From contig NZ_LPNO01000006.1 in NCBI RefSeq assembly GCF_001952855.1, forward strand, positions 135,388-199,387: 64,000 nt of DNA, given 5' to 3'. A model generated the notes under the pieces. It saw nothing but the letters and a program-made list of their open reading frames with translations. It was not told the origin of the DNA and ran no database searches. A program made the position numbers and the translations under genes. This DNA is from Pseudomonas sp. ATCC PTA-122608. GTDB taxonomy: Bacteria; Pseudomonadota; Gammaproteobacteria; Pseudomonadales; Pseudomonadaceae. The stretch's first letter is position 1. Each line of letters begins with the position of its first letter. Below, piece after piece: positions 1 through 9,658 of this stretch.

Positions 1-1
1 C

Positions 2-2467
2 CGCCAGTTGCCCTACCCCGGCAACCTGGCCACCGAGCGGCGGCTGAATGCGTTTATTCGCTGGAACGCGATGGCCATGGTGCTGCGCGCCGGCAAACAT
101 TCCGGCGTGGGTGGGCATATCGCGACCTACGCGTCGGCTGCCGTGCTGTATGACGTAGGCTTCGACCACTTTTTCCGTGGGCGTACCGAGAGGTTCGATG
201 GCGACTTGGTGTACATCCAGGGCCACTCGGCGCCGGGCATTTACGGGCGTGCGTACCTCGAAGGCCGAATCAGCGAAGCGCAACTGGACAACTTCCGACG
301 GGAAGCCGGCGGCGACGGTTTATCGTCCTATCCGCACCCACGGCTGATGCCCGATTTCTGGCAGTTTCCTACAGTATCCATGGGCCTCGGACCGATCACC
401 GCCGCCTACCAGGCGCGCTTCATGCGCTACCTGGAGTTCCGCGACCTCAAGCAACACCAGGGCCGAAAGGTGTGGGCATTCCTCGGTGATGGCGAGATGG
501 ATCAGCCGGAATCCCTGGCATCTATCTCCCTGGCCGGGCGCGAGAAACTCGACAACCTGATCTTCGTGGTCAACTGCAACCTGCAACGACTCGATGGCCC
601 GGTGCGTGGCAATGCCAAGGTGATCCAGGAGTTCGAAAGCCTGTACCGCGCCGCCGGCTGGAACGTGATCAAGGTGATCTGGGGCGGCGGCTGGGATGCG
701 CTGCTGGAAAAGGATAAAAGCGGCTTGCTGCGCCAGCGCATGATGGAGTGTGTGGACGGCGACTATCAGAACTACAAATCGCAAAACGGCGCCTACGTGC
801 GGGAACACTTCTTCGGCAAATACCCGGAGTTGCTGGCGCTGGTGGCGGACATGTCCGACGACGATATCTGGAAACTCTCACGAGGCGGCCATGACCCGGA
901 CAAGGTCTACAACGCCTATGCCGCCGCCGTGCGCCATAGCGGCCAGCCTACGGTGATCCTCGCGAAAACCGTCAAGGGCTTCGGCATGGGCGAGGCCGGC
1001 GAAGGCCAGAACATCAACCACCAATTGAAAAAGATGGGCGCTGAAGCCGTCAAAGCTTTCCGCGACCGCTTCGGACTGGAAGTGGCCGACGATCAACTGG
1101 CCGAAATCCCTTATCTCAAACCCGCTGCCGACAGCGAAGAAGCGCGCTATTTCGCCGCGCGCCGCCAGTCGTTAGGGGGTTACGTACCGGCTCGCCACAG
1201 CGCGGTCGAGTCGTTGAAGATCCCGGAACTGGAAGCCTTCGCCACCCAGCTCAAGGACACCGGCGAGCGCTCGATTTCAACCACCATGGCCTTCGTGCGC
1301 ATCCTTGGCACCCTGCTCAAGGACCCGAATCTGGGCAAGTTGATCGTGCCGATCGTGCCGGACGAGTCCCGCACCTTCGGCATGGAAAGCCTGTTCCGCC
1401 AGATCGGCATTCACTCCGCGGTCGGCCAGCTCTACACCCCACAGGATGCCGGTCAGCTTTCCTACTACAAGGAGAGCAAGGACGGACAGATCATGCAGGA
1501 AGGCCTGAATGAATCCGGCGCCATTTCCTCGTGGATCGCCGCGAGTACGTCCTACGCCAACCACGGGTTGATGACCGTACCGTTCTACATCTTCTATTCG
1601 ATGTTCGGCTTCCAGCGAGTGGGTGACCTGGCCTGGGCCGCGGGCGATGCTCGGGCACGGGGTTTCCTGCTGGGGGCCACCGCCGGGCGCACGACCTTGA
1701 TGGGCGAAGGTTTGCAGCATGACGATGGCCACAGCCATGTGCTGTCATCGGTGATCCCGTGCTGCATTTCCTACGACCCGACCTTTGCCTTCGAACTCGC
1801 AGTGATCATTCGCGAGGGCATGCGCCGGATGTACGTCGAGCAAGAGGACATTTACTACTACATCACCCTGCTCAACGAAAACTACCCGCACCCGGCGATG
1901 CCCGACGGCGTCGAGGATGGGATTCTCAAGGGCATGTATCGGTTGAAGGCGGCTGAAGACACCGCGCAACCACGGGTACAGCTGATGGGCAGCGGTTCGA
2001 TCCTGCGCGAAGTCATCGCCGCCGCTGATTTGCTGCGGGATGACTTCGCCGTGGCCAGTGATGTGTGGAGCGTCACCAGCCTGACCGAGCTGCGCCGGGA
2101 AGGCCATGCCGTGGAGCGCTGGAACCTGCTGCACCCGGAAAGCGAGCCGCGTACCAGCTATGTCGAGCAGTGCCTGGAGGACCAGCCCGGGCCCGTGGTG
2201 GTCGCTACCGACTACATGAAGATCTTTGCTGACCAGATCCGCCCGTTCGTACCGGGCCGGCGTTTTGTAGCGCTGGGCACTGATGGCTTCGGGCAATCGG
2301 ATACCCGCGAAACCTTGCGTGAGTTCTTCGAGGTGGACCGGTATTTCATTGCACTGGCGGCCTTGAAGGCGCTGGCGGATGACGGCCTGATCAGCCGCAC
2401 CAAGGTGGCGGAGGCGATCAGCCGCTACGAGATCAACGTCGACAAGGCCAACCCCGTAGCGGTGTAG
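2..2467 (+). CDS. homodimeric 2-oxoacid (pyruvate-type) dehydrogenase E1, 5'-truncated by window edge
   Basis: This is a thiamine-diphosphate-dependent E1 of the AceE family, which decarboxylates pyruvate or a related 2-oxoacid and passes the acyl group to a lipoyl E2. The reading frame is open back to the window edge, and the first residues (RQLPYPGNL) match the region roughly 60-70 residues into AceE proteins, so the true start lies upstream. The TPP motif GDGEMDQPES followed by NCNLQRLDG is visible in the first quarter, and the C-terminal GTDGFGQSDTR block is intact. No E2 or E3 gene follows: the next gene is convergent and its stop codon directly abuts this one. A pseudomonad genome also carries aceE beside its E2 gene, so this is probably a second paralogue such as the MdeB-type 2-ketobutyrate E1. 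That assignment is inference. Confidence 0.85.
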   Translation, partial: RQLPYPGNLATERRLNAFIRWNAMAMVLRAGKHSGVGGHIATYASAAVLYDVGFDHFFRGRTERFDGDLVYIQGHSAPGIYGRAYLEGRISEAQLDNFRREAGGDGLSSYPHPRLMPDFWQFPTVSMGLGPITAAYQARFMRYLEFRDLKQHQGRKVWAFLGDGEMDQPESLASISLAGREKLDNLIFVVNCNLQRLDGPVRGNAKVIQEFESLYRAAGWNVIKVIWGGGWDALLEKDKSGLLRQRMMECVDGDYQNYKSQNGAYVREHFFGKYPELLALVADMSDDDIWKLSRGGHDPDKVYNAYAAAVRHSGQPTVILAKTVKGFGMGEAGEGQNINHQLKKMGAEAVKAFRDRFGLEVADDQLAEIPYLKPAADSEEARYFAARRQSLGGYVPARHSAVESLKIPELEAFATQLKDTGERSISTTMAFVRILGTLLKDPNLGKLIVPIVPDESRTFGMESLFRQIGIHSAVGQLYTPQDAGQLSYYKESKDGQIMQEGLNESGAISSWIAASTSYANHGLMTVPFYIFYSMFGFQRVGDLAWAAGDARARGFLLGATAGRTTLMGEGLQHDDGHSHVLSSVIPCCISYDPTFAFELAVIIREGMRRMYVEQEDIYYYITLLNENYPHPAMPDGVEDGILKGMYRLKAAEDTAQPRVQLMGSGSILREVIAAADLLRDDFAVASDVWSVTSLTELRREGHAVERWNLLHPESEPRTSYVEQCLEDQPGPVVVATDYMKIFADQIRPFVPGRRFVALGTDGFGQSDTRETLREFFEVDRYFIALAALKALADDGLISRTKVAEAISRYEINVDKANPVAV

Positions 2468-3298
2468 TTACTGCGCAGGCGTCGGCAGAGGCGGAATCGC
2501 TTCGGTCGGCGCCGGCAGCGTTGGTTGGGTAGCCTCCGGCGCAGGTGCCGGGGTTTCCTTTGGCGCAATCGGTGCAGGTTCTGCCGGCGGTACGACCGGC
2601 TCCGATGCCGCTGGCTCAACCGCCGGCGTCACGGGGGCAGCCGGGGTGGCGGGCACTTCTTTCGGCGCTTCTTTAGGCGCCTCCACCTTATCGGCCACCG
2701 GAGCTGCCTTCGGTTCTGGAATGCCCAGGTCAGCCTTGGGCTTCTCTGGAATATGCGCAGCCTTTTTCACTTCCTGGGGCAGGAAAACATCCACCAGCGC
2801 GAAATAACGCTCATAGAACTTTGGCGCAGACACCGTCTCGCTGGCCACCTTGACCATCGAGTCATCGGTGGAGCCAATCGGCATCGACACCGAGCCCAAC
2901 ACACCCACGCCGAGACTCGCGGAGTTGTTGACCTTCTTCAGCGCGTAGCGATCCTGCAAGGCGTTGGCGAACATCGTCGAGTGATGATTGCCACTGCCAT
3001 CGTCGGCACACACCACGTTGAAACTGATCTGCAGGTGAGTTTCGCCGGTCTGCTGGAAGCTCTTGTTACCTGCCACCAGCTTTGGATCGCTACTGGTAAT
3101 GATGTAACCCTGGCTCAACAGCGCACGCCGCGCCGCTTCGCAGGCGGCGGTATCACTGACCGGGTAATCCCGGGAAAACGTACCGGAGTCGTCGAAATTC
3201 TCATGTTCATAAATAGCGGTCTTGGGTGACGAGCAGCCCGCAGCGCCCGCCAGCACCAGCGCCAACCCGAGGCTACGCAAGTGAAATGATGTCGACAT
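2468..3298 (-). CDS. DUF2242-like lipoprotein with Ala/Pro-rich tail
   Basis: A 276-residue predicted outer-membrane lipoprotein. It starts with a signal peptide ending in lipobox LAGAAGC, giving an acylated Cys near residue 22. The globular part (about residues 25-175) resembles the DUF2242 family. The last 95 residues are low complexity, built from Pro, Ala, Glu and Val, with repeated PAP, PKE and PAA units, and could be an envelope-spanning or wall-associated linker. The gene is convergent with the E1 gene: the two stop codons lie side by side with no base between them. The function of the family is not known to me. Confidence 0.75.
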   Translation of the reverse strand: MSTSFHLRSLGLALVLAGAAGCSSPKTAIYEHENFDDSGTFSRDYPVSDTAACEAARRALLSQGYIITSSDPKLVAGNKSFQQTGETHLQISFNVVCADDGSGNHHSTMFANALQDRYALKKVNNSASLGVGVLGSVSMPIGSTDDSMVKVASETVSAPKFYERYFALVDVFLPQEVKKAAHIPEKPKADLGIPEPKAAPVADKVEAPKEAPKEVPATPAAPVTPAVEPAASEPVVPPAEPAPIAPKETPAPAPEATQPTLPAPTEAIPPLPTPAQ

Positions 3299-3387
3299 CG
3301 AAAATCCTGAGGAAAACAGTCAGGGCGGTATTGTGCAACAGAACGTGGCCTTGGCGCGCGAATTCCTGTCGGTAAAACGTCACAGCC

Positions 3388-4287
3388 TTATGGGACGGTG
3401 TCTGCGGGAAAAAGCCGCTCGCCCATATGGTCAATAAACACGCGCAATTTCGCCGAAGCATGGCGACTTGATGGCCAGAGCATCCAGAAGCTGCCGCTGT
3501 GGTCCAGGTAATAGTCCAGCACCCGTTGCAGCCGGCCCTGCTCCACCGACTCGCGGACCATGAAGTCCGGCAGGCAGGCAATCCCCAGGCCTGCATGGGC
3601 CACGTACATCAGCGATTCGATGGTGGTGGAGACCAGCGGCGCTCGCAGGACCGGCTCCGGCAGGCCAGGTTCGGGGCGCAATGGCCAGGCTTCCAGCTTG
3701 CCGGTGGCGCAGAACTTGTGGCGCAAACAGGCGTGGTCATTCAAGTCCCGGGGCTGGCGCGGTGTGCCGTGCAGACGCAGGTATTCCGGGGACGCCACCA
3801 GCACCAGGCGGTAATACCCGAGATGGCGTGCCATCAAGCGCGAATCCTCGGGTTTGCCGGTACGGATCACCGCATCGAAGCCTTCCTCGATCACATCCAC
3901 CATGCGGTCGGAGAAGTCCACGTCCAGTTCGATCTCGGGATAGGCCCGCATGAAGTCCGTCAGCACCGGCATCAACAGGCCCCGCACTTGGGGCAGGCTG
4001 ACGCGCAGCTTGCCTTTTGGTGTGGCGGATGCCTGGCTCAGCTCCTGCTCTGCGGCCTCGACTTCGGCCAGGATCCGTCGGGATCGCTCGAGAAACAGCG
4101 CGCCCTCGCTGGTCAGGGTGATGCTGCGGGTGCTGCGATGGAACAGGCGCACACCCAGGCGCTCTTCGATGCGCGCAATGCTTTTGCCAATCGCCGAGGA
4201 CGACACTCCCAACAGTCGGCCAGCCTCGGTAAAGCTGCGGGTTTCCGCCACCTGCACAAACACTGAAATACTGCCGAGGCTGTCCAT
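3388..4287 (-). CDS. LysR-family transcriptional regulator
   Basis: A 299-residue LysR regulator of usual family length. The N-terminal winged helix-turn-helix covers about residues 1-60 (SFTEAGRLLGVSSSAIGKSI followed by a LFHRSTR segment). The rest is a periplasmic-binding-protein-like effector domain. It lies divergent from an MFS exporter with 127 bases between them, the classic arrangement in which the LysR protein controls the neighbour. The sequence around residue 90-150 (LMPVLTDFMRAYPEIELDV) is typical of the CrgA/AaeR-like subgroup. The ligand cannot be predicted. Confidence 0.9.
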   Translation of the reverse strand: MDSLGSISVFVQVAETRSFTEAGRLLGVSSSAIGKSIARIEERLGVRLFHRSTRSITLTSEGALFLERSRRILAEVEAAEQELSQASATPKGKLRVSLPQVRGLLMPVLTDFMRAYPEIELDVDFSDRMVDVIEEGFDAVIRTGKPEDSRLMARHLGYYRLVLVASPEYLRLHGTPRQPRDLNDHACLRHKFCATGKLEAWPLRPEPGLPEPVLRAPLVSTTIESLMYVAHAGLGIACLPDFMVRESVEQGRLQRVLDYYLDHSGSFWMLWPSSRHASAKLRVFIDHMGERLFPADTVP

Positions 4288-4319
4288 CGTCTCGCTCCCG
4301 AAGATTGCGGACGTTGGCG

Positions 4320-4334
4320 TCCGATAAGTTCGGA
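4320..4334. promoter_or_regulatory. candidate LysR operator
   Basis: An interrupted palindrome, TCCGA-N5-TCGGA, sits in the 127-base region between the divergent LysR and MFS genes, 33 bases from the regulator start. Its position and dyad form suit a LysR binding site. The assignment is inference. Confidence 0.35.
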
Positions 4335-4414
4335 ACCTTAGCCTGTTTTTCTACACCGCGCAGCACCCTACTCTGGCTCCCTGCCCTTTCGTTTGAAAAC
4401 CGGAGCCAATAAAC

Positions 4415-5593
4415 ATGAGCGACAACGCCTTACCCTCCCCGGCCCTTGCGGCGAGCCGTGAACGCCTGCCACTGGGCGGTTTGCTGGCATTGGCAACCGC
4501 CGGCTTCATCACCATCCTCACCGAAGCCATGCCAGCGGGCTTGCTCCCGCAAATGGGCGCCGGGCTCGGGGTGTCCGACGCCTTGGTGGGCCAGTTGGTG
4601 ACCCTTTACGCCCTTGGTTCGCTGCTGGCCGCGATTCCCCTGACCATCGCCACCCGGGGCTGGCGCAGGCGGCCGTTGCTGATGATTGCCATCGGCGGGT
4701 TTGCCTTGGTTAACAGCGTGACAGCGTTTTCCAGCGATTACCTGCTGACCCTGGTGGCGAGGTTCTTCGCCGGGGTGTTCGCGGGGTTGCTTTGGGCGCT
4801 GCTCGCCGGTTACGCCAGCCGCATGGTTGCGCCACACTTGCAAGGCCGGGCGATTGCCGTGGCCATGCTCGGGGCGCCCTTGGCGCTGTCACTGGGCGTG
4901 CCCGCCGGGACATTCCTGGGCACCACGGTGGGCTGGCGTCTGAGCTTTGCGATCATGACCGGTCTTACGGTTGTGCTGCTGGCCTGGGTGCGCTGGCAGG
5001 TTCCGGACTTTGCCGGGCAGCGAGCGGAAAAACGCTTGGGGCTACGCCAGGTGCTGGCACTGCCCGGGATTCGTCCGGTGCTGTTTGTGACCCTTACCTA
5101 CGTGCTGGCCCATAACATTCTCTACACCTATATAGCGCCATTCCTGGTACCTGCCGGGATTGCGGCGGACATCGATCAGGTGTTGCTGGTATTTGGCCTG
5201 GCGGCGCTGCTGGGCATCTGGATTGTCGGCGCGTTGATTGATCAGCGGCTGCGTGCGTTGTTGGTGATCAGCTGCGCAATGTTCGCACTGTCGGCCCTGG
5301 CGCTGGCGTTCTGGATCACCTCGGCGACCGTGATCTACACCACAGTGGCGTTATGGGGGCTGGCGTTTGGCGGCCTGCCGGCATTGCTGCAAACAGCGCT
5401 GGCCAAGTCGGCCGGGGATTCAGCCGATGCCGCGCAGTCGATGCTGGTGACGGTGTGGAACCTGGGCATCGCCGGCGGTGGACTGCTCGGCGGCATGTTG
5501 CTACAGGGTTGGGGCGTGACAGCGTTTCCGTGGGCGGTCGTCGCGTTGGTCGTGCTGGCCCTGATGGCGACGCTGCGTTTAACCGATGTTTAA
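4415..5593 (+). CDS. MFS transporter, DHA1 drug/sugar exporter type
   Basis: A 392-residue major facilitator protein with about 12 hydrophobic segments. It resembles the AraJ/PbuE/YdhP-like proton-driven exporters. The segment RGWRRRPLL at about residues 75-85 is in the place of the loop 2-3 signature of MFS proteins. It is preceded by a Shine-Dalgarno-like AACCGGAGCC. It diverges from the LysR gene, so expression is probably inducible by a compound sensed by that regulator. The substrate is unknown. Confidence 0.85.
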   Translation: MSDNALPSPALAASRERLPLGGLLALATAGFITILTEAMPAGLLPQMGAGLGVSDALVGQLVTLYALGSLLAAIPLTIATRGWRRRPLLMIAIGGFALVNSVTAFSSDYLLTLVARFFAGVFAGLLWALLAGYASRMVAPHLQGRAIAVAMLGAPLALSLGVPAGTFLGTTVGWRLSFAIMTGLTVVLLAWVRWQVPDFAGQRAEKRLGLRQVLALPGIRPVLFVTLTYVLAHNILYTYIAPFLVPAGIAADIDQVLLVFGLAALLGIWIVGALIDQRLRALLVISCAMFALSALALAFWITSATVIYTTVALWGLAFGGLPALLQTALAKSAGDSADAAQSMLVTVWNLGIAGGGLLGGMLLQGWGVTAFPWAVVALVVLALMATLRLTDV

Positions 5594-5708
5594 ACGAAAC
5601 GTGACGTAATGTTTCTTAACTCTTATGATCGCCCTGGGTGCGCTGCTGCATACGGCACAGCGCAGGTTAAAGGATAAGCATTGGTCGGGCCGCCAATGGA
5701 GACTTGTC

Positions 5709-7043
5709 GTGCCTGATAAACACCCTGCTATTCCTCGCCCCCAGGTTTTGGTCGAAGGCGCTCTTTCTGCATTGGAGCGGTTTTCACGCATCGAGGCCGT
5801 CAGCGGCATCGTGTTGCTGCTGGCGGCGATTGTCGCGCTGATCTGGGCCAACAGCCCGGTCGCCGATTCCTACGAACACTTCTGGAACACCCCACTCACT
5901 ATCGGGCTGGGAGACTTCACGGTCTCGCGCTCGTTGCACTTCCTGGTGAACGACGGGCTGATGACCATCTTCTTCCTGGTGGTGGGCGCCGAGATTCGCC
6001 AGGAGATCAGGGACGGTGCACTCGCCAACCTGAAACTGGCCACCCTGCCCTTGGGCGCTGCACTCGGTGGCGTGCTGATGCCGGCGCTGCTCTATACCCT
6101 GCTCAACCATGGCACTGAAGCGGCCAGCGGCTGGGCGGTGCCCACCGCCACCGACATCGCGTTTGCCGTAGGTGTGCTGGCGCTGTTGGGTAAATCCATT
6201 CCGGCCGGCGTGCGCATTCTGTTGCTGGCGTTGGCGATCATTGATGACATCGTCGCCATCCTGATCATTGCGATCTTCTACACCGCGAGCCTGGACTACA
6301 TGGGCCTGGTGATCGCAGCCTGCGGGCTGGCACTGGTGCTGGTCTTTCAGCGGATGGGGATTGGCAAGGCGGTTGTGTACCTGCTGCCCGGGGCGATTGT
6401 CTGGTTCGGGCTGCTGAAGACAGGTGTACATCCTACGCTCGCCGGCGTGGTGCTTGGCTTGATGACGCCTGTCATTTCAAGGCCCACCCGTGAACGCCCG
6501 CTGGACACCATCGGGCGCACATTTAACGAACTGATGGACCGGCTTTCGCATCCCGCTGAAAGCGCTCATCAGGTGGCCAAACCGTTGCAGCAGTTGAGAA
6601 AGGCCCAGCGAGAAATGTTGCCGCCGGTGCAGCGGATTCAAGCCGGGTTACACCCGTGGGTAGCCTTCGGCGTCATGCCGCTGTTTGCCCTGGCCAACGC
6701 GGGGGTGAGCCTGCAAGGGTTCAATCTGGACGACCCGCTGCCCCACGGCGTGTTCATGGGCGTCATCCTGGCCTTGGTGCTCGGCAAGCCGCTGGGGGTG
6801 ATGCTGGCGAGTTTCGTGCTGGTCAAACTGAACATCTGCCAACTGCCGGAAGGCGTGACCTGGAACGGCGTCGCCCTGGTCGGCCTGTTGGCCGGGATTG
6901 GTTTCACCATGTCGATTTTCATCTCGTCGCTGGCCTTCTCCGATCCGACGCTGCTGTCGGCTGCCAAGCTGAGTGTGCTGAGCGCTTCGACCCTGGCGGC
7001 TGTGATTGGCTTGAGTTGGGGCAAGCTCAAGTTTGCGCGTTGA
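5709..7043 (+). CDS. nhaA: Na+/H+ antiporter NhaA
   Basis: An inner-membrane sodium/proton antiporter for pH and Na+ homeostasis. The paired aspartates of the ion site are visible in [11 protein letters not shown], and [17 protein letters not shown] is the conserved segment before it. I choose the GTG at 5709 because GGAGA lies 6 bases upstream, giving 444 residues. An upstream in-frame ATG at 5625 would add 28 residues without membrane character and has no good ribosome site. The protein is somewhat longer than E. coli NhaA (388 residues) because of a hydrophilic N-terminal extension and a longer loop around residues 265-305. A strong hairpin terminator follows. Confidence 0.93.
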   Translation: MPDKHPAIPRPQVLVEGALSALERFSRIEAVSGIVLLLAAIVALIWANSPVADSYEHFWNTPLTIGLGDFTVSRSLHFLVNDGLMTIFFLVVGAEIRQEIRDGALANLKLATLPLGAALGGVLMPALLYTLLNHGTEAASGWAVPTATDIAFAVGVLALLGKSIPAGVRILLLALAIIDDIVAILIIAIFYTASLDYMGLVIAACGLALVLVFQRMGIGKAVVYLLPGAIVWFGLLKTGVHPTLAGVVLGLMTPVISRPTRERPLDTIGRTFNELMDRLSHPAESAHQVAKPLQQLRKAQREMLPPVQRIQAGLHPWVAFGVMPLFALANAGVSLQGFNLDDPLPHGVFMGVILALVLGKPLGVMLASFVLVKLNICQLPEGVTWNGVALVGLLAGIGFTMSIFISSLAFSDPTLLSAAKLSVLSASTLAAVIGLSWGKLKFAR

Positions 7044-7078
7044 ATCAAGGACTGGTTCAGTCAGCTGCTTGAGTGGAT

Positions 7079-7119
7079 AAAAAAAGACCCCGGCCTCTTC
7101 AGGCCGGGGTCTTTTTATT
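7079..7119. terminator. bidirectional Rho-independent terminator
   Basis: A perfect 14-bp stem (AAAGACCCCGGCCT, loop CTTC) is flanked by an A run on the left and a T run on the right. It can therefore end both nhaA (+) and ppiD (-), which converge here. Confidence 0.92.
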
Positions 7120-7134
7120 CAGGCAGTAACGAGA

Positions 7135-9009
7135 TCAGAACTTCTTGATCTCAGCCTTGGTTTCCAACTGCTTGCGATACGCGGCGAAGTCTTGCTGGCC
7201 CACACGGGACGCGAGGAAGCGGCGGTACTGAGCCTTCTCGTCATCGGTCGGGGCAGCGGCTTCGTTGACTGCGTTCAAGCGCACGATCACCAGGCTACCG
7301 TCTGGCAGAGTCACGCTGGTGAAGGTTGGCTTGTCCTTGGCCGCAGGCTTTGGCATGCGGAACAGGGCTTGCAGCACGGCTGGCTCGACGCCTTCCTGGC
7401 CACGGGTGGCCGCTTCGGTGACTTTCCAGGCCTGGCCATCCACCGGCTGATTCAGCGGTGTCTTGCCATCACGCAGGTTGGCAATCAGCTCGTCCGCGTG
7501 AGTCTTCGCCGCAGCGCTTGCGCGCTCCTTGGTCAACTGGGCACGGATGGCAGTGGCAACGCTTTCCAGCGGCAGCTGAGTAGGCTTCAAGTGCTCTTTG
7601 GCACGCAGCACCACGATGGTTTCCGGATCCAGCTCGATGGCGGTGCTGTTGGCACCTTCATCCAGTACTTCAGGGCTGAATGCAGCGGTCACCACGGCAC
7701 GGTTGGCAGCAATGCCTTCGCCACCTTCACGGCCGAATGGCGCGGAGGTGTGCACGGTCAGCTTCAGGTCCGACGCCGGTTGGGCCAGGTCGGAAGCTTC
7801 GAATGCAGCGTCTTCCAGTTGCTTGGTCGCGTCGACGAAACGCTGTTCAACCTGCTGGGTCTTGAGCTCGCGGGTCAGCTTGTCTTTCAGGCTGGCGAAC
7901 GATGGCACTTCAGGTGCCTCAACGCCCAACAGCTTGATCAGGTGCCAGCCGAAGCTCGAACGCACCGGCGCCGAAACCTGGTCCTTGTTCAACGCGTACA
8001 GCGCTGTTTCGAAGGCTGGGTCGTAGACGCCAGGGCCGGCGAAACCGAGGTCACCGCCGTTGTTTGCAGAACCCGGATCCTGGGAGAACTCTTTGGCCAG
8101 GGCTTCGAACTTCTCGCCTTTGGCCAGGCGTGCCTGGATCTCTTCGATCTTGGCCTTGGCCTGCTCGTCGGTGGTCTTGTCGTTGACTTCAATCAGGATG
8201 TGCGCCGCGCGACGCTGTTCAGCGAGGTTGGCGGTTTCTTTCTGATAGAGAGCCTGCAGCTCATCGTCCTTGACCGCGACCTGGTCGAAGAAGGAAGCCT
8301 TCTTCAGCTCCAGATAGTCGATGACCACCTGGTCCGGGGTCATGAACTCTTTGGCGTGCTGGTCATAGTAAGCCTTGACCTCGTCGTCGGTGAGTTTCAC
8401 CGCATCAGGGTTGGCCTTGACGCTGGCGGTGGCGAAATCGCGGGTCTGTTTTTCCAGACGGGCAAAAGCCAGCACTTCGGCATCAGTCACAAAACCGCTG
8501 CCGGCAATACCAGCACGAACCTGGCCGATCAGCATTTCCTGGCTCAGCATCTGGCGGAATTGCATACGGCTATAGCCCAGCTGACGGATCACCTGGTCGA
8601 AACGCTCAGCGTTGAACTGGCCATCCACCTGGAATTCCGGTGTCTGCAGGATCACTTGATCCAGCGCGGCTTCGGAGAAAGCGAATTTCGAATCGGCCGC
8701 GCCCTGCAGCAGCAGTTTGCGATCGATCAGGCTCTTGAGCGCGGCGTCGCGCAGCAGCTTTTCGTCCAGCAAGGAAGCATCGAAGTCCTTGCCCAGCTGT
8801 TGCATCAGTTGACGACGTTGCATGTCGACGGCCTGGCCCAGTTCACTTTGGGTGATTTCTTCACCGTTGACCTTGGCCACGTCCTGCTTGTTGTTGGTCG
8901 AAGCCTGAAAAATAGCCTCGATACCGGTAAACGCCATCAATGCGACGATGATCCCGATAATGGTCTTGGCAATCCAGCCTTGTGAATTGTCCCTGATATT
9001 CTGCAGCAT
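7135..9009 (-). CDS. ppiD: periplasmic folding factor PpiD (SurA/parvulin family)
   Basis: A 624-residue membrane-anchored peptidyl-prolyl isomerase-like chaperone that acts near the Sec translocon on proteins entering the periplasm. A single transmembrane segment lies at about residues 16-36 ([18 protein letters not shown]), followed by a SurA-like N-terminal domain. A parvulin domain lies at about residues 264-365, with AAHILIEVN at its start and FGWHLIKL at its end. It is the last gene of the tig-clpP-clpX-lon-hupB-ppiD block, the order seen in many gammaproteobacteria. A terminator precedes it, so it is probably transcribed from its own promoter in 9010-9075. Confidence 0.95.
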   Translation of the reverse strand: MLQNIRDNSQGWIAKTIIGIIVALMAFTGIEAIFQASTNNKQDVAKVNGEEITQSELGQAVDMQRRQLMQQLGKDFDASLLDEKLLRDAALKSLIDRKLLLQGAADSKFAFSEAALDQVILQTPEFQVDGQFNAERFDQVIRQLGYSRMQFRQMLSQEMLIGQVRAGIAGSGFVTDAEVLAFARLEKQTRDFATASVKANPDAVKLTDDEVKAYYDQHAKEFMTPDQVVIDYLELKKASFFDQVAVKDDELQALYQKETANLAEQRRAAHILIEVNDKTTDEQAKAKIEEIQARLAKGEKFEALAKEFSQDPGSANNGGDLGFAGPGVYDPAFETALYALNKDQVSAPVRSSFGWHLIKLLGVEAPEVPSFASLKDKLTRELKTQQVEQRFVDATKQLEDAAFEASDLAQPASDLKLTVHTSAPFGREGGEGIAANRAVVTAAFSPEVLDEGANSTAIELDPETIVVLRAKEHLKPTQLPLESVATAIRAQLTKERASAAAKTHADELIANLRDGKTPLNQPVDGQAWKVTEAATRGQEGVEPAVLQALFRMPKPAAKDKPTFTSVTLPDGSLVIVRLNAVNEAAAPTDDEKAQYRRFLASRVGQQDFAAYRKQLETKAEIKKF

Positions 9010-9071
9010 GCGTCCCCCAGAAACGGTTGAACTTCAAAATTAGGCAACCGTGGAGCGTGGGTAGAGTCCGG

Positions 9072-9103
9072 ATAGAAGAAAGGCGCATCCGAGGATGCGC
9101 CTT
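9072..9103 (-). terminator. Rho-independent terminator after the hupB 3' region
   Basis: An 11-bp perfect stem (AAGGCGCATCC on the minus-strand transcript) with a very short loop is followed on that transcript by a pyrimidine-rich tail, CTTTCTTCTAT. It would end transcription leaving hupB or the tRNA-like structure and insulate ppiD. Confidence 0.75.
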
Positions 9104-9110
9104 CTCGTAG

Positions 9111-9195
9111 CTGGCGGAGCGGACGGGGGTTTGAACCCACACCCCCGGCGTGGCGACCCGATGGATACTTGGGTCAGCTGCCGCTCCGCTGCCAG
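9111..9195 (-). ncRNA. tRNA-like three-way-junction RNA in the hupB 3' region
   Basis: On the minus strand, a closing helix of 9 perfect base pairs joins 9181-9189 with 9114-9122, extended by CTG/CAG outside. Inside are a GACCC/GGGUC hairpin with an 11-base loop and a CGGGGG/CCCCCG hairpin whose loop holds GGGUUCAAA. The segment from the first GGAGCGG to the terminal CCA-like GCCA is 76 bases, exactly tRNA-sized. It is not a normal tRNA: the T stem has mismatches and there is no 7-base anticodon loop. It lies 50 bases after the hupB stop and 8 bases before a terminator, so it is probably the 3' end of the hupB transcript or a separate small RNA. I do not recognise it as a named family. Confidence 0.5.
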
Positions 9196-9239
9196 GTCAG
9201 ACCTGCGTCCGACCCGGATGGGTAAGGCTTGAGAGAAGC

Positions 9240-9512
9240 TTAGTTAACGGCTTCTTTCAGGGCTTTACCGGCTTTGAAACCTGGCTTTTTGGCAGCGGCG
9301 ATTTGCAGAGCCTTGCCAGTCTGTGGGTTACGACCAGTGCGAGCTGGGCGATCGGTCACAGAGAAAGTACCGAAACCAACCAGTACCACAGAGTCGCCGG
9401 CCTTGAGAGCGCCAGTGACGGATTCGATTACTGCGTCCAGCGCACGGCCAGCAGCGGCTTTCGGGATATCAGCAGATGCAGCGATAGCATCAATCAGTTC
9501 CGACTTGTTCAC
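9240..9512 (-). CDS. hupB: DNA-binding protein HU-beta
   Basis: A 90-residue histone-like nucleoid protein that bends DNA as a dimer. The sequence begins (M/V)[10 protein letters not shown] and contains the DNA-binding arm region [18 protein letters not shown]. The start is a GTG at 9512, preceded by GGGGAC at good spacing; the ATG at 9566 would add 18 residues that are not part of HU proteins. It lies between lon and ppiD, as in other gammaproteobacteria. The region after its stop holds a tRNA-like fold and a terminator. Confidence 0.96.
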   Translation of the reverse strand: MNKSELIDAIAASADIPKAAAGRALDAVIESVTGALKAGDSVVLVGFGTFSVTDRPARTGRNPQTGKALQIAAAKKPGFKAGKALKEAVN

Positions 9513-9658
9513 TCTAAGTCCCCTTATATCTATTGAGTATGATTCTAAGTTTTTTGGTGAAAGCAAAAACCAGTGCTGAATGGCCTACAGACACTTAAGA
9601 GCCGCTTTATAACAAGGGCTCTAAAAAGCTGTCAAGGAAGCCCCCAGGCTTAAACGTA

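Noticed and set aside
7192..8985. A 597-codon plus-strand frame opposite ppiD
   Set aside because: Antisense shadow of a real gene; no ribosome site or domain character.
9114..9189. Calling the hupB 3' structure a functional tRNA
   Set aside because: Size and acceptor stem fit, but there is no 7-base anticodon loop with a 5-bp stem and the T stem does not pair; it also does not fit tRNA-Sec, which is longer.
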